This document shows, in pieces, positions 29,751 through 38,951 of a DNA stretch of 64,000 nt. The stretch's first letter is position 1. Each line of letters starts with the position of its first letter. The notes below the pieces were generated by a model. It did not search any database and was not told where the DNA came from. It saw nothing but the letters and a program-made list of their open reading frames with translations. The stretch is from Hyphomicrobium sp. (GTDB lineage: Bacteria > Pseudomonadota > Alphaproteobacteria > Rhizobiales > Hyphomicrobiaceae). The position numbers and the translations under genes are program-made. The stretch is taken from assembly GCA_003987725.1 (NCBI GenBank), contig RXJH01000004.1, forward strand, positions 1 to 64,000. The letters are read 5' to 3'.

Positions 29751-30215
29751 TTAGAGACGTGGCTGAGGGGCCGTCTGAATGGCTGCTACAAGTTTCAGTG
29801 GACTTGACCCCTCGAAGGGCGATAGCCGGGTCTGCGGTAACTCCAGACCCAGAATACGGGCGCGGGGCCAGGGGTCGGGAAACCTGTCGATGACGCCTTC
29901 GCGGACAAGATCGACAATGAGAACGACGTTCGCTTCGGTCACGGCGTCAACCTCAAGGATGCCAACGCCGCGAACTTCAAGCTTGCCGCGCAGCTGAGCC
30001 GGGGCGCTGGCGTGCAGGGAAGTGCCCTCGCGCCTCAGCAGGACCTGGTCGTCGGAAACCAACATAACCCTGTCCTGAACAAGCGCCGAGAGACCAAGGC
30101 CGAGGCATCGGAATGCCAGATCGGACTTGCCCGAACCGGAGGGCCCACGGATCAGAGCCGCGCGGCCGCCGACTGCGATGGCGGTCGCGTGGACGCGCTC
30201 AAATTCTCCAGGCAA
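29751..30215 (-). CDS. hprK: HPr kinase/phosphorylase, short alphaproteobacterial form
   Basis: 154 residues, equal to the catalytic C-terminal half of Gram-positive HprK; the N-terminal domain is absent, as usual in alphaproteobacteria. Walker A is GPSGSGKS at 24-31 and the HprK signature is LRGKLEVRGVGILEV near residue 77. The start overlaps the chvG stop by 17 bases, so expression is coupled to the two-component system. It phosphorylates HPr on the conserved serine in response to metabolites. Confidence 0.93.
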   Translation of the reverse strand: MPGEFERVHATAIAVGGRAALIRGPSGSGKSDLAFRCLGLGLSALVQDRVMLVSDDQVLLRREGTSLHASAPAQLRGKLEVRGVGILEVDAVTEANVVLIVDLVREGVIDRFPDPWPRARILGLELPQTRLSPFEGSSPLKLVAAIQTAPQPRL

Positions 30216-32046
30216 GGCCAGGACCTATGAGCGACAGCGGCAGGCGGACCGTAAAGCGCGCGCCTTTCGGTACCTGCCCGGTATTCGCAGCGCGATTTTC
30301 CGCAAAGATCTCGCCGTTGTGGCTGACGACGATCTCGCGCGAAATCGAGAGACCGAGGCCTGAGTTCTTTCCGCGTTTGGCGTCGGTCTGCGGACGGTCG
30401 CTGTAAAACCGATCGAAGATCTGCGCGAGCTTGTTCGGAGGAATGCCCGGCCCTTCATCCTCGACGGATATTTCGACTTTTCTGCCGTCCGGTTTGGCGC
30501 GAACGGTGACGGTTCCGCCTTCGGGCGAGAACGACAAGGCGTTATCGATCAAATTCGTGAAGATCTGGCCGAGGCGACCGTCGTTGCCGCGTACCATGTA
30601 GGCTGCGGCCGTGCCGGGCTCGACGATCAGACGGATGTTGCGCGTATCGTCCGCCAGCATTTCCGAGAAGAGACTGTTGACGCTTTCGAGAACGGTGCGG
30701 ATATCGACCGGCTGCATTTCCTGTCGCGCGAGCTCGGCATCGAGGCGCGAGGCGCTCGAGATGTCGTTGATCAGCCGATTGAGCCGCTTCAATTCGGACT
30801 GGATCTCCTGCACGAGTTCGGTCCGGTCGGCATCGGAGCGTGCATAGGCGAGGGCTTCGGCCGTCGAGCGCGCGGCGGCGAGCGGATTTTTCAATTCGTG
30901 CGCGACGTCGGCCGCGAACTTCTCACTCGCTTCGATGCGCCGATAAAGTGCGTTCGTCATCGCAACAAAGGCGCGGCCCGTTTGCCCGACCTCGTCGCGG
31001 CGCCCGGTCAGATCCGGCAGCTGTTCGCGTGCTGAAATATTTTGCGACACGCGATTGGCCGCTTCGGAAAGCCTCCGCATCGGACCTGCAACCGTGCGCT
31101 CCAGCACAAGAGAGCTGCCGATCGCAACCAGCAGCGCCATCGCCGCGATCTGCAAGATCAGCCAACGCTCGTCCCAGAGGACATCGTCAATGTCGCCCGG
31201 ATTTGTCGAGAGGAGCAGGACGCCCAGGATTTTGTTGCCGCGCTTGATGGGCTCCGCCATCGAGACGATTTGCTGGCCGTGCCGGTTGAGCAGCAAAATC
31301 GGGGTCTCGACGCCGTTCTGCGCTGCTCGCTGAACTTCCGGATAGAGGAAGCCATTGGCCGTTCCGAGTTCGCGATAGACCTTCAGCTCCTTGTTGATCA
31401 CCCAGTAATGCAGCCGGGTCCAGAAGTTCTTGAGGCGCGGAGCGGGCTCATCAGCTGCTTCGACGGGTGGATCGGCAGAGGGGTCGTCATTGGAAAAAAG
31501 CGTCTCGCCGTTGAGGATCAACGTGCCTTTCGCCGAATAAATGCGCGCCTTGAGATTTGCAGGTCCGACCAACTTCTTCAGAATGATCGCCGCCTGGTGC
31601 GGATCGATCGGCAATTCTAGCGCGGCGAATGCGTCGTCGCGCTGGGCTCGTGCGAGGGTTTTTTCGGGGATGCGGTTGGGATCGAAAATAGCGCGTTCGT
31701 TGACTGCCCGATAGGCGATGGCTTCCGCCGTGATGCGCGAGACCGTCTTTACGACATCCACCTTGGCGTCGAGCAGCCAGCCGTGATGCAGGCTCAGATA
31801 GAGCATCGCGAACAGCAGGCCGGCCAATCCCAAGACGTTGGCGAGAAGAATGCGGCGCCGGAGGTTCTTGCCGATGATACGGCCGAGGAGGCTTTGCGCC
31901 AGCCATTGGCCGGTCGCGGCGCTCGCTCGTGCGGCGGCACCCCGGAAATCGACTTTCGGTTTCCTGTCGCCAACTGCGGGCGCGGAGGCGTCCGCCCCGC
32001 CACTCAGCGTTGCGGTCGCCGCAATGTCATTGCTGTCGAGCGCCAT
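30199..32046 (-). CDS. chvG: Sensor histidine kinase ChvG (ExoS/BvrS type)
   Basis: Envelope stress/acid-sensing kinase of 615 residues. A cytoplasmic Pro/Ala-rich N-terminal tail precedes TM1 (about 68-90); a periplasmic sensor region of about 200 residues follows, then TM2 and HAMP (VAGPMRRLSEAANRVS), the H-box VAHELKNPLAAARST, and the ATPase lobe with NLIDNALSFSPEGG, EDEGPGIPP and GLGLSISREIV. In Rhizobiales ChvG is held inactive by periplasmic ExoR; no exoR is in the window. It lies 26 bases after chvI. Confidence 0.95.
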   Translation of the reverse strand: MALDSNDIAATATLSGGADASAPAVGDRKPKVDFRGAAARASAATGQWLAQSLLGRIIGKNLRRRILLANVLGLAGLLFAMLYLSLHHGWLLDAKVDVVKTVSRITAEAIAYRAVNERAIFDPNRIPEKTLARAQRDDAFAALELPIDPHQAAIILKKLVGPANLKARIYSAKGTLILNGETLFSNDDPSADPPVEAADEPAPRLKNFWTRLHYWVINKELKVYRELGTANGFLYPEVQRAAQNGVETPILLLNRHGQQIVSMAEPIKRGNKILGVLLLSTNPGDIDDVLWDERWLILQIAAMALLVAIGSSLVLERTVAGPMRRLSEAANRVSQNISAREQLPDLTGRRDEVGQTGRAFVAMTNALYRRIEASEKFAADVAHELKNPLAAARSTAEALAYARSDADRTELVQEIQSELKRLNRLINDISSASRLDAELARQEMQPVDIRTVLESVNSLFSEMLADDTRNIRLIVEPGTAAAYMVRGNDGRLGQIFTNLIDNALSFSPEGGTVTVRAKPDGRKVEISVEDEGPGIPPNKLAQIFDRFYSDRPQTDAKRGKNSGLGLSISREIVVSHNGEIFAENRAANTGQVPKGARFTVRLPLSLIGPGLAWRI

Positions 32047-32072
32047 CCCGTCCCCGGTGGCTGATCGGCCGC

Positions 32073-32777
32073 TTATTCCTTGAAGCGATAGCCGACGCCA
32101 TAAAGTGTTTCGATCACGTCAAAATCGTCATCGACCTGCTTGAACTTCTTGCGCAGCCGCTTGATGTGACTGTCGATCGTGCGGTCATCCACATAGACTT
32201 GGTCGTCGTAGGCAGCGTCCATCAGGGCGTCGCGTGTCTTGACGACGCCCGGTCTCGTCGCCAATGCCTGCAAGATCAGGAATTCGGTCACCGTCAGCGT
32301 GACGCCCTTGTTGTCCCAGTGGCAGGTATGACGTTCCGGATCGAGCTTCAGCTTGCCCCGCTCGAGGACGCGCTTGGCTTCGTCTTCGGTCGTGACGCCG
32401 TCTTTCGGCGCAACGCGACGCAGAACGGCCTTGACGCGTTCGACAATGAGCCGCTGCGAAAATGGTTTTGCGATATAGTCGTCGGCGCCCATCTTGAGGC
32501 CGAACAGTTCGTCGATTTCTTCGTCCTTCGACGTCAGAAAGATAACCGGCATCGCCGATTGCTGGCGCACGCGGCGGAGGAGCTCCATGCCGTCCATGCG
32601 GGGCATCTTGATATCGAAGATGCCGAGATCGGCGGGCTCTTCGGTCAGCGCTTCAAGAGCGGAGACGCCATCCCCGTAGGTGCGGACCTTATAGCCCTCG
32701 GCCTCCAGGGCCATGCGCAACGACGTCAGAATGTTCCGCTCGTCGTCAACGAGAGCTATTGTGCTCTTTTCCTTCAT
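32073..32777 (-). CDS. chvI: Response regulator ChvI (BvrR type)
   Basis: OmpR/PhoB-family regulator of 234 residues. Receiver with DD at 11-12, phospho-acceptor Asp55 ([13 protein letters not shown]), Lys near 105 (AKPF); C-terminal winged helix with [18 protein letters not shown]. It controls envelope, exopolysaccharide and acid-response genes in relatives. AGAGGAA precedes the start. It is divergent from pckA across a 470-bp gap, as in Sinorhizobium and Agrobacterium. Confidence 0.96.
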   Translation of the reverse strand: MKEKSTIALVDDERNILTSLRMALEAEGYKVRTYGDGVSALEALTEEPADLGIFDIKMPRMDGMELLRRVRQQSAMPVIFLTSKDEEIDELFGLKMGADDYIAKPFSQRLIVERVKAVLRRVAPKDGVTTEDEAKRVLERGKLKLDPERHTCHWDNKGVTLTVTEFLILQALATRPGVVKTRDALMDAAYDDQVYVDDRTIDSHIKRLRKKFKQVDDDFDVIETLYGVGYRFKE

Positions 32778-33030
32778 CTGTTCCTCTTATGCCCCTCGGC
32801 CGCAGCGGGATGTGCACCGCGCCTCTTCAGGCGCTTATGGCGGTATGGTGTACCAATTGTGGCGTCCCGTCCAATGGACGCTGGAGGCTGAATGGCCCCT
32901 GAATAGGCGACCATGACTTCGACGGCAAGCGAACTGGACGAATTCTGCGGTCACAACTGCAAAATTCCGCTTGTTCGCCGAGATTTCCGCTCGCATCCTC
33001 CGCACAAAGACGAGTCCGGGAATATTCGAA

Positions 33031-33056
33031 CGGTAACATAATGTTACCGATTTTTT
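33031..33056 (+). promoter_or_regulatory. Perfect inverted repeat with T-run between chvI and pckA
   Basis: CGGTAACAT (33031-33039) and ATGTTACCG (33041-33049) are perfect inverted repeats around a single A, followed by ATTTTTT on the + strand. As RNA it could fold to a 7-bp stem with a 5-nt loop plus U-run (terminator-like); as DNA it is a strong dyad-symmetric operator. The rest of 32778-33247 holds no gene I can support, but has a second small dyad CGTCC-AAT-GGACG at 32868-32880. Confidence 0.5.
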
Positions 33057-33247
33057 CGTGCGTCATTGGCGTGCGGGACTCCAAATCGCCATAGTTCGTG
33101 CTAGGGCTTCGGGACCAGCGGCATTTGGGCCCAACTGAGTCTCTTTTGTGCGGCACAAAATCGCTTGATCGGGCGTTGTTTTTTGCGAGCGCAGGAAATT
33201 TCGGCGCGGCGCGACCTCGACGTCCATTTTCATGGGGCAGGAGAACG

Positions 33248-34837
33248 ATGGCTGAGCTGTTTCCGACGTTATCTTCGCAGAGGGTGCGTCACAACTTGCT
33301 TGAGGCAGACCTCGTCGAGTACGCGGTTCGCCGAGGTGAGGGCAAGCTCGCTGCCAGCGGTTCGTTCGTCGTCGAGACCGGGCAGCACACCGGCCGCTCC
33401 GTGCAGGACAAATACATCGTTCGCGATGCCGAAACCGAGGGCGCGATCTGGTGGGACAACGCGCATTCGATGACGGAGGAGCAATTCGACCGGCTGCTCG
33501 CCGACTTCATCGGCTTCGCGCGACACAAGGAAATTTTCGTTCAGGATCTCTTTGCCGGCGCCGAGAAAGAGCACCGTCTCAACGCGCGCATCATTACGGA
33601 GCACGCGTGGCAATCGCTGTTCATTCGCAATCTGCTGCGGCGGCCCGAGCGAAGCGAGCTCGCGTCGTTCGTTCCTGAATTCACCGTTGTCGATCTACCG
33701 AGCTTTCGTGCGGCGCCGCTCTATCACGGCACCCGCTCTGAGACGGTCATCGCGTGCAACTTCTCAAAGCGCATCGTTCTCATCGGCGGCACCAGCTACG
33801 CCGGCGAGATCAAGAAAAGCGTGTTCTCGTTCCTGAATTATATTCTGCCCGGCAAGAACGTCATGCCCATGCACTGCTCGGCAAATGTCGGCAAGGATGG
33901 AAGCTCGGCCGTGTTCTTCGGTCTCTCGGGCACCGGCAAGACGACGCTTTCGGCCGATCCGACGCGCGAGCTACTCGGCGACGACGAGCACGGTTGGTCG
34001 GACCGCGGCATCTTCAATTTCGAGGGTGGCTGCTACGCGAAGACGATCCGCCTTTCGAAGTCGGCTGAACCGCAGATCTGGGACGCTTCGAACCGCTTCG
34101 GAACGGTGCTCGAGAATGTCGTCATCGATCCTGTGACGCGCGTTCCGAACTTCGACGACAACCGTCTCGCTGAAAACTCCCGCTCGGCCTATCCACTGGA
34201 TGCGATCGCCAACGCAAGTTCAACCGGCACCGCCGGGCATCCCAAAAACATCGTGATGCTGACGGCTGACGCATTCGGCGTTCTGCCGCCAATCGCGAAA
34301 CTCACGCCGAGCCAGGCGATGTACCACTTCCTCTCGGGTTTCACGGCCAAAGTCGCTGGAACGGAGAAAGGCATGGGGCCTGAGCCTCAGCCGACCTTCT
34401 CGACCTGCTTCGGGGCTCCGTTCATGCCGCGGCATCCGCGGGTTTACGGCAATCTGCTGCGCACGCTGATCGCTGAGCACGGCGTCGATTGCTGGCTCGT
34501 CAATACCGGCTGGACCGGCGGCAAGTTCGGGCAGGGGACACGCATTCCGATCAAGGTCACGCGGGCGCTTCTCGATGCGGCGCTTTCGGGAGAGCTCAAG
34601 GATCAGCCGATGCGGACTGATCCTGTATTCGGCTTTGCCGTGCCCGTCGCCGTTGCCGGGATCGATGCGAAACTTCTGACACCGCGCGAAACGTGGGCCG
34701 ATCCGAAAGCTTACGATGCGATGACTGCGAAGCTCGCGCAGATGTTTCACGACAATTTCGCGAAGTTCGCTCCCTACGTCGATGCGGATGTGCTGAAGGC
34801 CAGTCCGCTCGGAGGTTCGGTCGTCGCGGCGGAGTAG
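33248..34837 (+). CDS. pckA: Phosphoenolpyruvate carboxykinase (ATP)
   Basis: Gluconeogenic enzyme converting oxaloacetate and ATP to PEP and CO2. 529 residues from ATG 33248 ([13 protein letters not shown]), with AGGAG upstream; the longer open frame from 33098 runs into non-homologous sequence. The P-loop [14 protein letters not shown] (about residues 225-238), the GDDEHGW metal-binding motif and [16 protein letters not shown] are all present. Location divergent from chvI is conserved in Rhizobiales. The ATP-dependent class is clear from these motifs. Confidence 0.97.
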   Translation: MAELFPTLSSQRVRHNLLEADLVEYAVRRGEGKLAASGSFVVETGQHTGRSVQDKYIVRDAETEGAIWWDNAHSMTEEQFDRLLADFIGFARHKEIFVQDLFAGAEKEHRLNARIITEHAWQSLFIRNLLRRPERSELASFVPEFTVVDLPSFRAAPLYHGTRSETVIACNFSKRIVLIGGTSYAGEIKKSVFSFLNYILPGKNVMPMHCSANVGKDGSSAVFFGLSGTGKTTLSADPTRELLGDDEHGWSDRGIFNFEGGCYAKTIRLSKSAEPQIWDASNRFGTVLENVVIDPVTRVPNFDDNRLAENSRSAYPLDAIANASSTGTAGHPKNIVMLTADAFGVLPPIAKLTPSQAMYHFLSGFTAKVAGTEKGMGPEPQPTFSTCFGAPFMPRHPRVYGNLLRTLIAEHGVDCWLVNTGWTGGKFGQGTRIPIKVTRALLDAALSGELKDQPMRTDPVFGFAVPVAVAGIDAKLLTPRETWADPKAYDAMTAKLAQMFHDNFAKFAPYVDADVLKASPLGGSVVAAE

Positions 34838-34989
34838 CGGCTCCGATCCGTCGAGGTTCGACTTGAAACAAAACAGTCAAGAAGACCCGTCGCGCATGTC
34901 GCGCGCGTCGTGGCCATTGCCCACTTTCGGCGTGGCGCATAAACAGAAGCCGCGCAATCGACCGGCTTGAACTTACGAGGCTTCACCAT

Positions 34990-35661
34990 ATGGGTACCCG
35001 CATTCCATTCGCCCGTCCGGACGGGAAGACTGCTGAAGGCTATCTGTCGCTTGCCGGCAAAGCCAACGCTCCGGGTGTCGTCGTCATTCAGGAATGGTGG
35101 GGTCTGCAGGACCAGATCAAGGGGCTTTGCGATCGCTTTGCGCTCCTCGGTTACGATGCGCTGGCGCCCGATCTCTTCAACGGCGTCGTCATTCCCTATC
35201 ACGACGCGGACGCGGCCGGCCGCGAAATGAACTCGCTGAATTTTCTCGAAGCGGCGGATCAACACGTGCGCGGCGCGGCGCAGTTTCTTTTGCGTTCGAG
35301 CCCCAAAGTTGCCGTCTCGGGCTTTTGCATGGGCGGCGCCGTTGCCGTGCTCGCCGCATCGCGCGCGCCGGAATTCTCGGCCGTCGTTCCCTTTTACGGC
35401 TTGCCTCCCGAAACGGTCGCGAAGCCTGCGGATGTGAAGGTGCCTTTGCAGGGACACTTCGCCAACAGCGACGACTTCATCACGCCGGCGATGGTCGATG
35501 CTTTCGAAAAAGGTCTGAAGACTGCGGGGAAGCCGGCTGAGATCTTCCGTTACGATGCCAGCCACGCGTTCATGAACGAGCAGCGCTCAGTCCATGATCG
35601 CCACTGCGCCGAACTCGCCTGGGGACGGACAAGCAAATTCTTGAAGACGCATTTGGGCTAG
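34990..35661 (+). CDS. Dienelactone hydrolase family protein
   Basis: Alpha/beta-hydrolase of 223 residues. Nucleophile Cys113 in VSGFCMGGAVAV, acid Asp in FANSDDFITP, and His in YDASHAFMNEQ form the Cys-Asp-His triad of dienelactone hydrolases. Glu34 or so in VIQEWWGLQDQ is the residue that activates the Cys. The true substrate is unknown, since the chloroaromatic pathway genes are not nearby. No signal peptide; cytoplasmic. It lies alone, 152 bases after pckA. Confidence 0.9.
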   Translation: MGTRIPFARPDGKTAEGYLSLAGKANAPGVVVIQEWWGLQDQIKGLCDRFALLGYDALAPDLFNGVVIPYHDADAAGREMNSLNFLEAADQHVRGAAQFLLRSSPKVAVSGFCMGGAVAVLAASRAPEFSAVVPFYGLPPETVAKPADVKVPLQGHFANSDDFITPAMVDAFEKGLKTAGKPAEIFRYDASHAFMNEQRSVHDRHCAELAWGRTSKFLKTHLG

Positions 35662-35710
35662 GCAGGTTTCTGCGCGGACCGCACATGCGCATGCGCTACG
35701 CTTTGTCTGG

Positions 35711-35730
35711 ATCCCGGCCTTCGCCGGGAT
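35711..35730. repeat. Short palindromic intergenic repeat
   Basis: ATCCCGGC-CTTC-GCCGGGAT, an 8-bp perfect stem with a tetraloop, preceded by TGG and followed by GACGG. Elements with this core (TGGATCCCGG ... CCGGGATGACGG) are widespread between genes of Rhizobiales, by my recollection. It sits between the convergent dienelactone hydrolase and pyrE genes, so it may also end transcription. Confidence 0.6.
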
Positions 35731-35786
35731 GACGGTGGTTAGAGGCATGACGCGATGACGCGTGGTGGTGACCGCGGCCCAGCTCG

Positions 35787-36365
35787 TCAGCTTCGGAAAT
35801 CGGAAAGCGTCAGGAGCGGTTCGAATTTCAGGCCCGCAGCGGCGAAAGTTTCGGCGGCGCCGTCGAGGCGATCGACGATTGTGATGACGCTGACGATTTC
35901 GGCGCCTGCGGCGCGAAGGGCTTCGGCGGCCTTCAGGGCTGAGCCGCCGGTCGTTGTGACGTCTTCGACGACAACGACCTTTTTACCGGCCATGCTGTCG
36001 CCTTTCGCCAGTCCTTCGACGAGCGCCTGCGTGCCGTGTTCTTTTGCTTGTTTGCGGACGAAGAAGGCGGACAACTTTCGGCCTTCCGTATAGGACACGG
36101 CTGCGACGCTCGAGGCGATCGGCACCGCGCCCATTTCTAGGCCGCCGATCAGATCTGCTTCGACATTTTCCAGCCGGTCAAGGATAAGCGAGGCGATCAG
36201 ATAGGCGCCTTCGCTGTCCAGCATGGTTGGCTTCATATTGAAGTAAAAGGTCGACGTTTTTCCCGACGCGAGCTTGAACTCGGGCCCTTCCTGAAAAGAC
36301 CGCTGTTTGATGATCTCGATTAGCCGCGCACGGCGAGCCGCTCGATCAGCCGATTTTCCTGGCAT
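35787..36365 (-). CDS. pyrE: Orotate phosphoribosyltransferase
   Basis: Makes OMP from orotate and PRPP in pyrimidine synthesis. 192 residues. The PRPP motif is VVVVEDVTTTGGSA (about residues 130-143), and the flexible-loop region is VRKQAKEHGTQ. Start ATG 36365 opens with a basic segment before the conserved core, typical for the alphaproteobacterial form. It is monocistronic here, divergent from the glycosyltransferase gene. Confidence 0.95.
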   Translation of the reverse strand: MPGKSADRAARRARLIEIIKQRSFQEGPEFKLASGKTSTFYFNMKPTMLDSEGAYLIASLILDRLENVEADLIGGLEMGAVPIASSVAAVSYTEGRKLSAFFVRKQAKEHGTQALVEGLAKGDSMAGKKVVVVEDVTTTGGSALKAAEALRAAGAEIVSVITIVDRLDGAAETFAAAGLKFEPLLTLSDFRS

Positions 36366-36470
36366 GCGGTAGTTGAGCCCTTGCGTTTTTTGCGTTCGAT
36401 GCGCAAACAGCCGAGTTCCGAGGGCATGTCAAGTTTCGAAGGGCATATTGTGGTGGAGCGCCAACGCGCA

Positions 36471-38195
36471 ATGTGGAACTGGTGGGCAAGCCTCGCGGCG
36501 CGGCCGTGGGCGCCGTCGCTCGCGCTTTTGGCGTTGTGCCTTGCTGTTTATTTACCGGGTGTGGTGCGGCTCCCTGCGGTCGATCGCACCGAAATCATCT
36601 ACGCCGAGACGACGCGCGGCATGGTCGAGCGCGGCGATTGGACGGACCCACGCTACGGAAGCGTCGTTCACCAATATCGCCCGATTGGCACGTTCTGGGC
36701 GCAGGGCGCGGCGCGATGGCTGGCGGGCGAGGCGTTCGCGCGCGACATCACCGTCTATCGCATTCCATCATTGCTGGCGGTGACGCTGGCCGTGCTGGCG
36801 CTGTTCTGGCTCGGACGCGGGCTCGTCGGCGCGGAGACTGCGCTTATCGCAGCGGCGCTGTTCGCCGTTTCGCCGTTGACGGTGCTCGTTTCGCAGCTTG
36901 CGATAGCGGAAGGATTGTCGCTGTTACCGGCGACCGTCGCGATGGTGGCGCTGGCGCGGATCTATACGAAGCCCGATGAACCTCTTTCGCTGGCGCTGCT
37001 ATTTTGGATCGCGCTCGGGTTCGGCATTCTGATCAATGCGCTGCTCGTGCCGATCCTCATCGTTGCGACGCTGATTGCGCTCTATGTGATGGACCGCGAT
37101 CTCACATGGCTGAAGCGTTTGCGTCCTTTCATGGGCCTGCCCATTGCGCTCGCCATCGGTGCATGGTGGTTGATCATCCGTTCACATCAGGACGGTACGC
37201 CATTTGCGGGCATGGACTGGCGGGCGTTCCTCGGCGCTCTTGGCGGCGCGCAAGACATGAAGCTTCGCGCTTTCCCCGGCACATTCGTGCTTGCGGTCGT
37301 CCTTGGCTTTCTGCCGGGGACCGTACTCATCGGCACGGCGTTCAAACGTTTCTGGGACAGCCGCGAGCAAGCGCTTTCGCGATTTCTGCTCGCGTGGGTG
37401 CTCGGCTACATCGCTTATCTCGAATTGCTGTCGTCGAAGCCTGGCACCTACATGGTGCAGACGATGTTTCCGGCACTCGCCCTTGGCGTTGCGATCGTCG
37501 TGACGAACGAGAGCGGGCTGGGCAAGCGTCCGCCGTGGAGCTTCTTCACGATCTGGCCGACATACTTCGCGGCGCTGCCGCTCGTGGTCTTTGCGGGCGT
37601 CTATCTTTTTACCGGCGAGGTTCCGGGCCTCATTCCCGCGGTACTCATCGCGATCATTGCGGTGCTCTTCATCTGGAGCGGACGCCTCGGCTGGGAAGGC
37701 CAGCTTCGCCGCTGGGCTGCGATCGGCGTCGCCGCGCTCGCCCTCTTCGCCGTTACGCTGCTTGGCATTGTTCTGCCGAGCATCGACAGGATCTGGCCCG
37801 CACGGGAGATCGCAAAGGCAATTGCAAAGTGCCCGGCACAGAACGCGGCTCTCATCGGGTTCCGCGAGCCGTCCGGCCGGTTCGTGCTCGGCATTCCTTT
37901 TGAGCAGCAGATGCCGGAAGCGCTCGCACAAGCCGTTGAGGAGAAAATTCCAACGCTGTCGATCATCGAGGATCGTTGGAGGAAGCGAACGAATTGGACG
38001 CTACAGTCGAAATCGCAACCCCCGCTGCCGCCGCCGACAGGGTGCGTTACGGCCTATAACGTGATGCGCGGCTGCCCATTGCACTTCCGGATCTATTCGC
38101 CAAATCCGGCGCAGCCCTGCGCGGTTCCTGCCGCGTTTGTGTGCCCTGAGAATACTCCGCAGACCGGCCCTGAGAAATCAGGCGATTGCGATTGA
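36471..38195 (+). CDS. Glycosyltransferase family 39-like membrane protein (ArnT type)
   Basis: Polytopic membrane protein of about 574 residues with roughly ten to twelve hydrophobic segments. The first external loop carries RTEIIYAETTRGMVERGDW, the Asp/Glu-containing GT-C signature of the ArnT/PMT family that uses lipid-linked sugars. The start is uncertain: ATG 36471 (MWNWWASLAARPW) sits just before the first membrane segment, but ATG 36426 and TTG 36381 are also in frame. The C-terminal soluble part has several Cys (CPAQN, CVTAYN, CPLHF, CPENT). Probable role: decoration of lipid A or a surface glycan; acceptor and sugar unknown. Confidence 0.82.
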   Translation: MWNWWASLAARPWAPSLALLALCLAVYLPGVVRLPAVDRTEIIYAETTRGMVERGDWTDPRYGSVVHQYRPIGTFWAQGAARWLAGEAFARDITVYRIPSLLAVTLAVLALFWLGRGLVGAETALIAAALFAVSPLTVLVSQLAIAEGLSLLPATVAMVALARIYTKPDEPLSLALLFWIALGFGILINALLVPILIVATLIALYVMDRDLTWLKRLRPFMGLPIALAIGAWWLIIRSHQDGTPFAGMDWRAFLGALGGAQDMKLRAFPGTFVLAVVLGFLPGTVLIGTAFKRFWDSREQALSRFLLAWVLGYIAYLELLSSKPGTYMVQTMFPALALGVAIVVTNESGLGKRPPWSFFTIWPTYFAALPLVVFAGVYLFTGEVPGLIPAVLIAIIAVLFIWSGRLGWEGQLRRWAAIGVAALALFAVTLLGIVLPSIDRIWPAREIAKAIAKCPAQNAALIGFREPSGRFVLGIPFEQQMPEALAQAVEEKIPTLSIIEDRWRKRTNWTLQSKSQPPLPPPTGCVTAYNVMRGCPLHFRIYSPNPAQPCAVPAAFVCPENTPQTGPEKSGDCD

Positions 38196-38267
38196 GGGGG
38201 AGAGCCCCCTGACGATTGCCGGTCGGCAATGCTATATGACGGAAAACAGCGCAAGGATTCCTTTGAG

Positions 38268-38951
38268 ATGTTCAACCCCGAACGCCCACCCGAGATCATC
38301 GCGCAGCGCTGGCTCAACTCCGACAAGAAACGCACGCTGAAGGCCGAGAAGGGGAAGGTCGTCGTCATCGCGATCTGGCAGCTCGCTTGTCCGGGATCCC
38401 AGAAGTTCGGCCTGCCGCAGGCCATGCGTCTGCGCGGAAGCTTCACCGAGGACGAAGTCGCGGTGCTCGGTCTGCACATGGCTTTCGAGAAGTTTGACGA
38501 GCAGACGCCGGAGAAGGTTGAGGCTTACCTCGCTGAGAACGGCATCACCATTCCTGTTGCGCTCGACAAGCCGAGTGCCGAGGGCCTTCCGGAGACGATG
38601 AAGGCTTACGAGCTGCAGGGAACGCCGGCGCTGCTGATATTCGATCGTCAGGGGCGGTTGCGGCGGCACTATCTCGGCGCGGTCGATGATTTCCGGCTCG
38701 GCGCGGAAGTGATGGCGTTGCTCATCGAGGACAAGGACAGCCCGCGCGAAATGTCGATTGCGCTGGAGCGCAAGCTGGCGGCAGCGCTGGTCGATCCCGA
38801 GGCGCATCATCACGACCACGGCGATGGTTGCGGTTGCGGACATGACCACAGCCACGATCATGGGCACGATCACGGTCATCATCACCATGATCACGATCAT
38901 GCCGCGCATGGCGAGCCGGGCCACGTTCACGGGCCTGACTGCAAGCACTGA
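38268..38951 (+). CDS. Redoxin-like (thioredoxin-fold) protein with extremely His-rich C-terminal tail
   Basis: 227 residues from ATG 38268 (AAGGA ten bases upstream). Residues 1-175 resemble a peroxiredoxin/TlpA-like fold: VVVIAIWQLACPGSQK with one Cys in the active-site position and LQGTPALLIFDRQGRLRRHYLGA with the cis-Pro. The tail encoded by 38805-38948 has 20 His among its last 48 residues plus Cys in a CGC and a final DCKH, an evident metal-binding segment. Its stop codon overlaps the start of the formate/nitrite-type transporter by one base. Without a second Cys it cannot form the classical CxxC disulfide. Function is not established; metal-linked redox chemistry or metal storage are guesses. 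Confidence 0.8.
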   Translation: MFNPERPPEIIAQRWLNSDKKRTLKAEKGKVVVIAIWQLACPGSQKFGLPQAMRLRGSFTEDEVAVLGLHMAFEKFDEQTPEKVEAYLAENGITIPVALDKPSAEGLPETMKAYELQGTPALLIFDRQGRLRRHYLGAVDDFRLGAEVMALLIEDKDSPREMSIALERKLAAALVDPEAHHHDHGDGCGCGHDHSHDHGHDHGHHHHDHDHAAHGEPGHVHGPDCKH

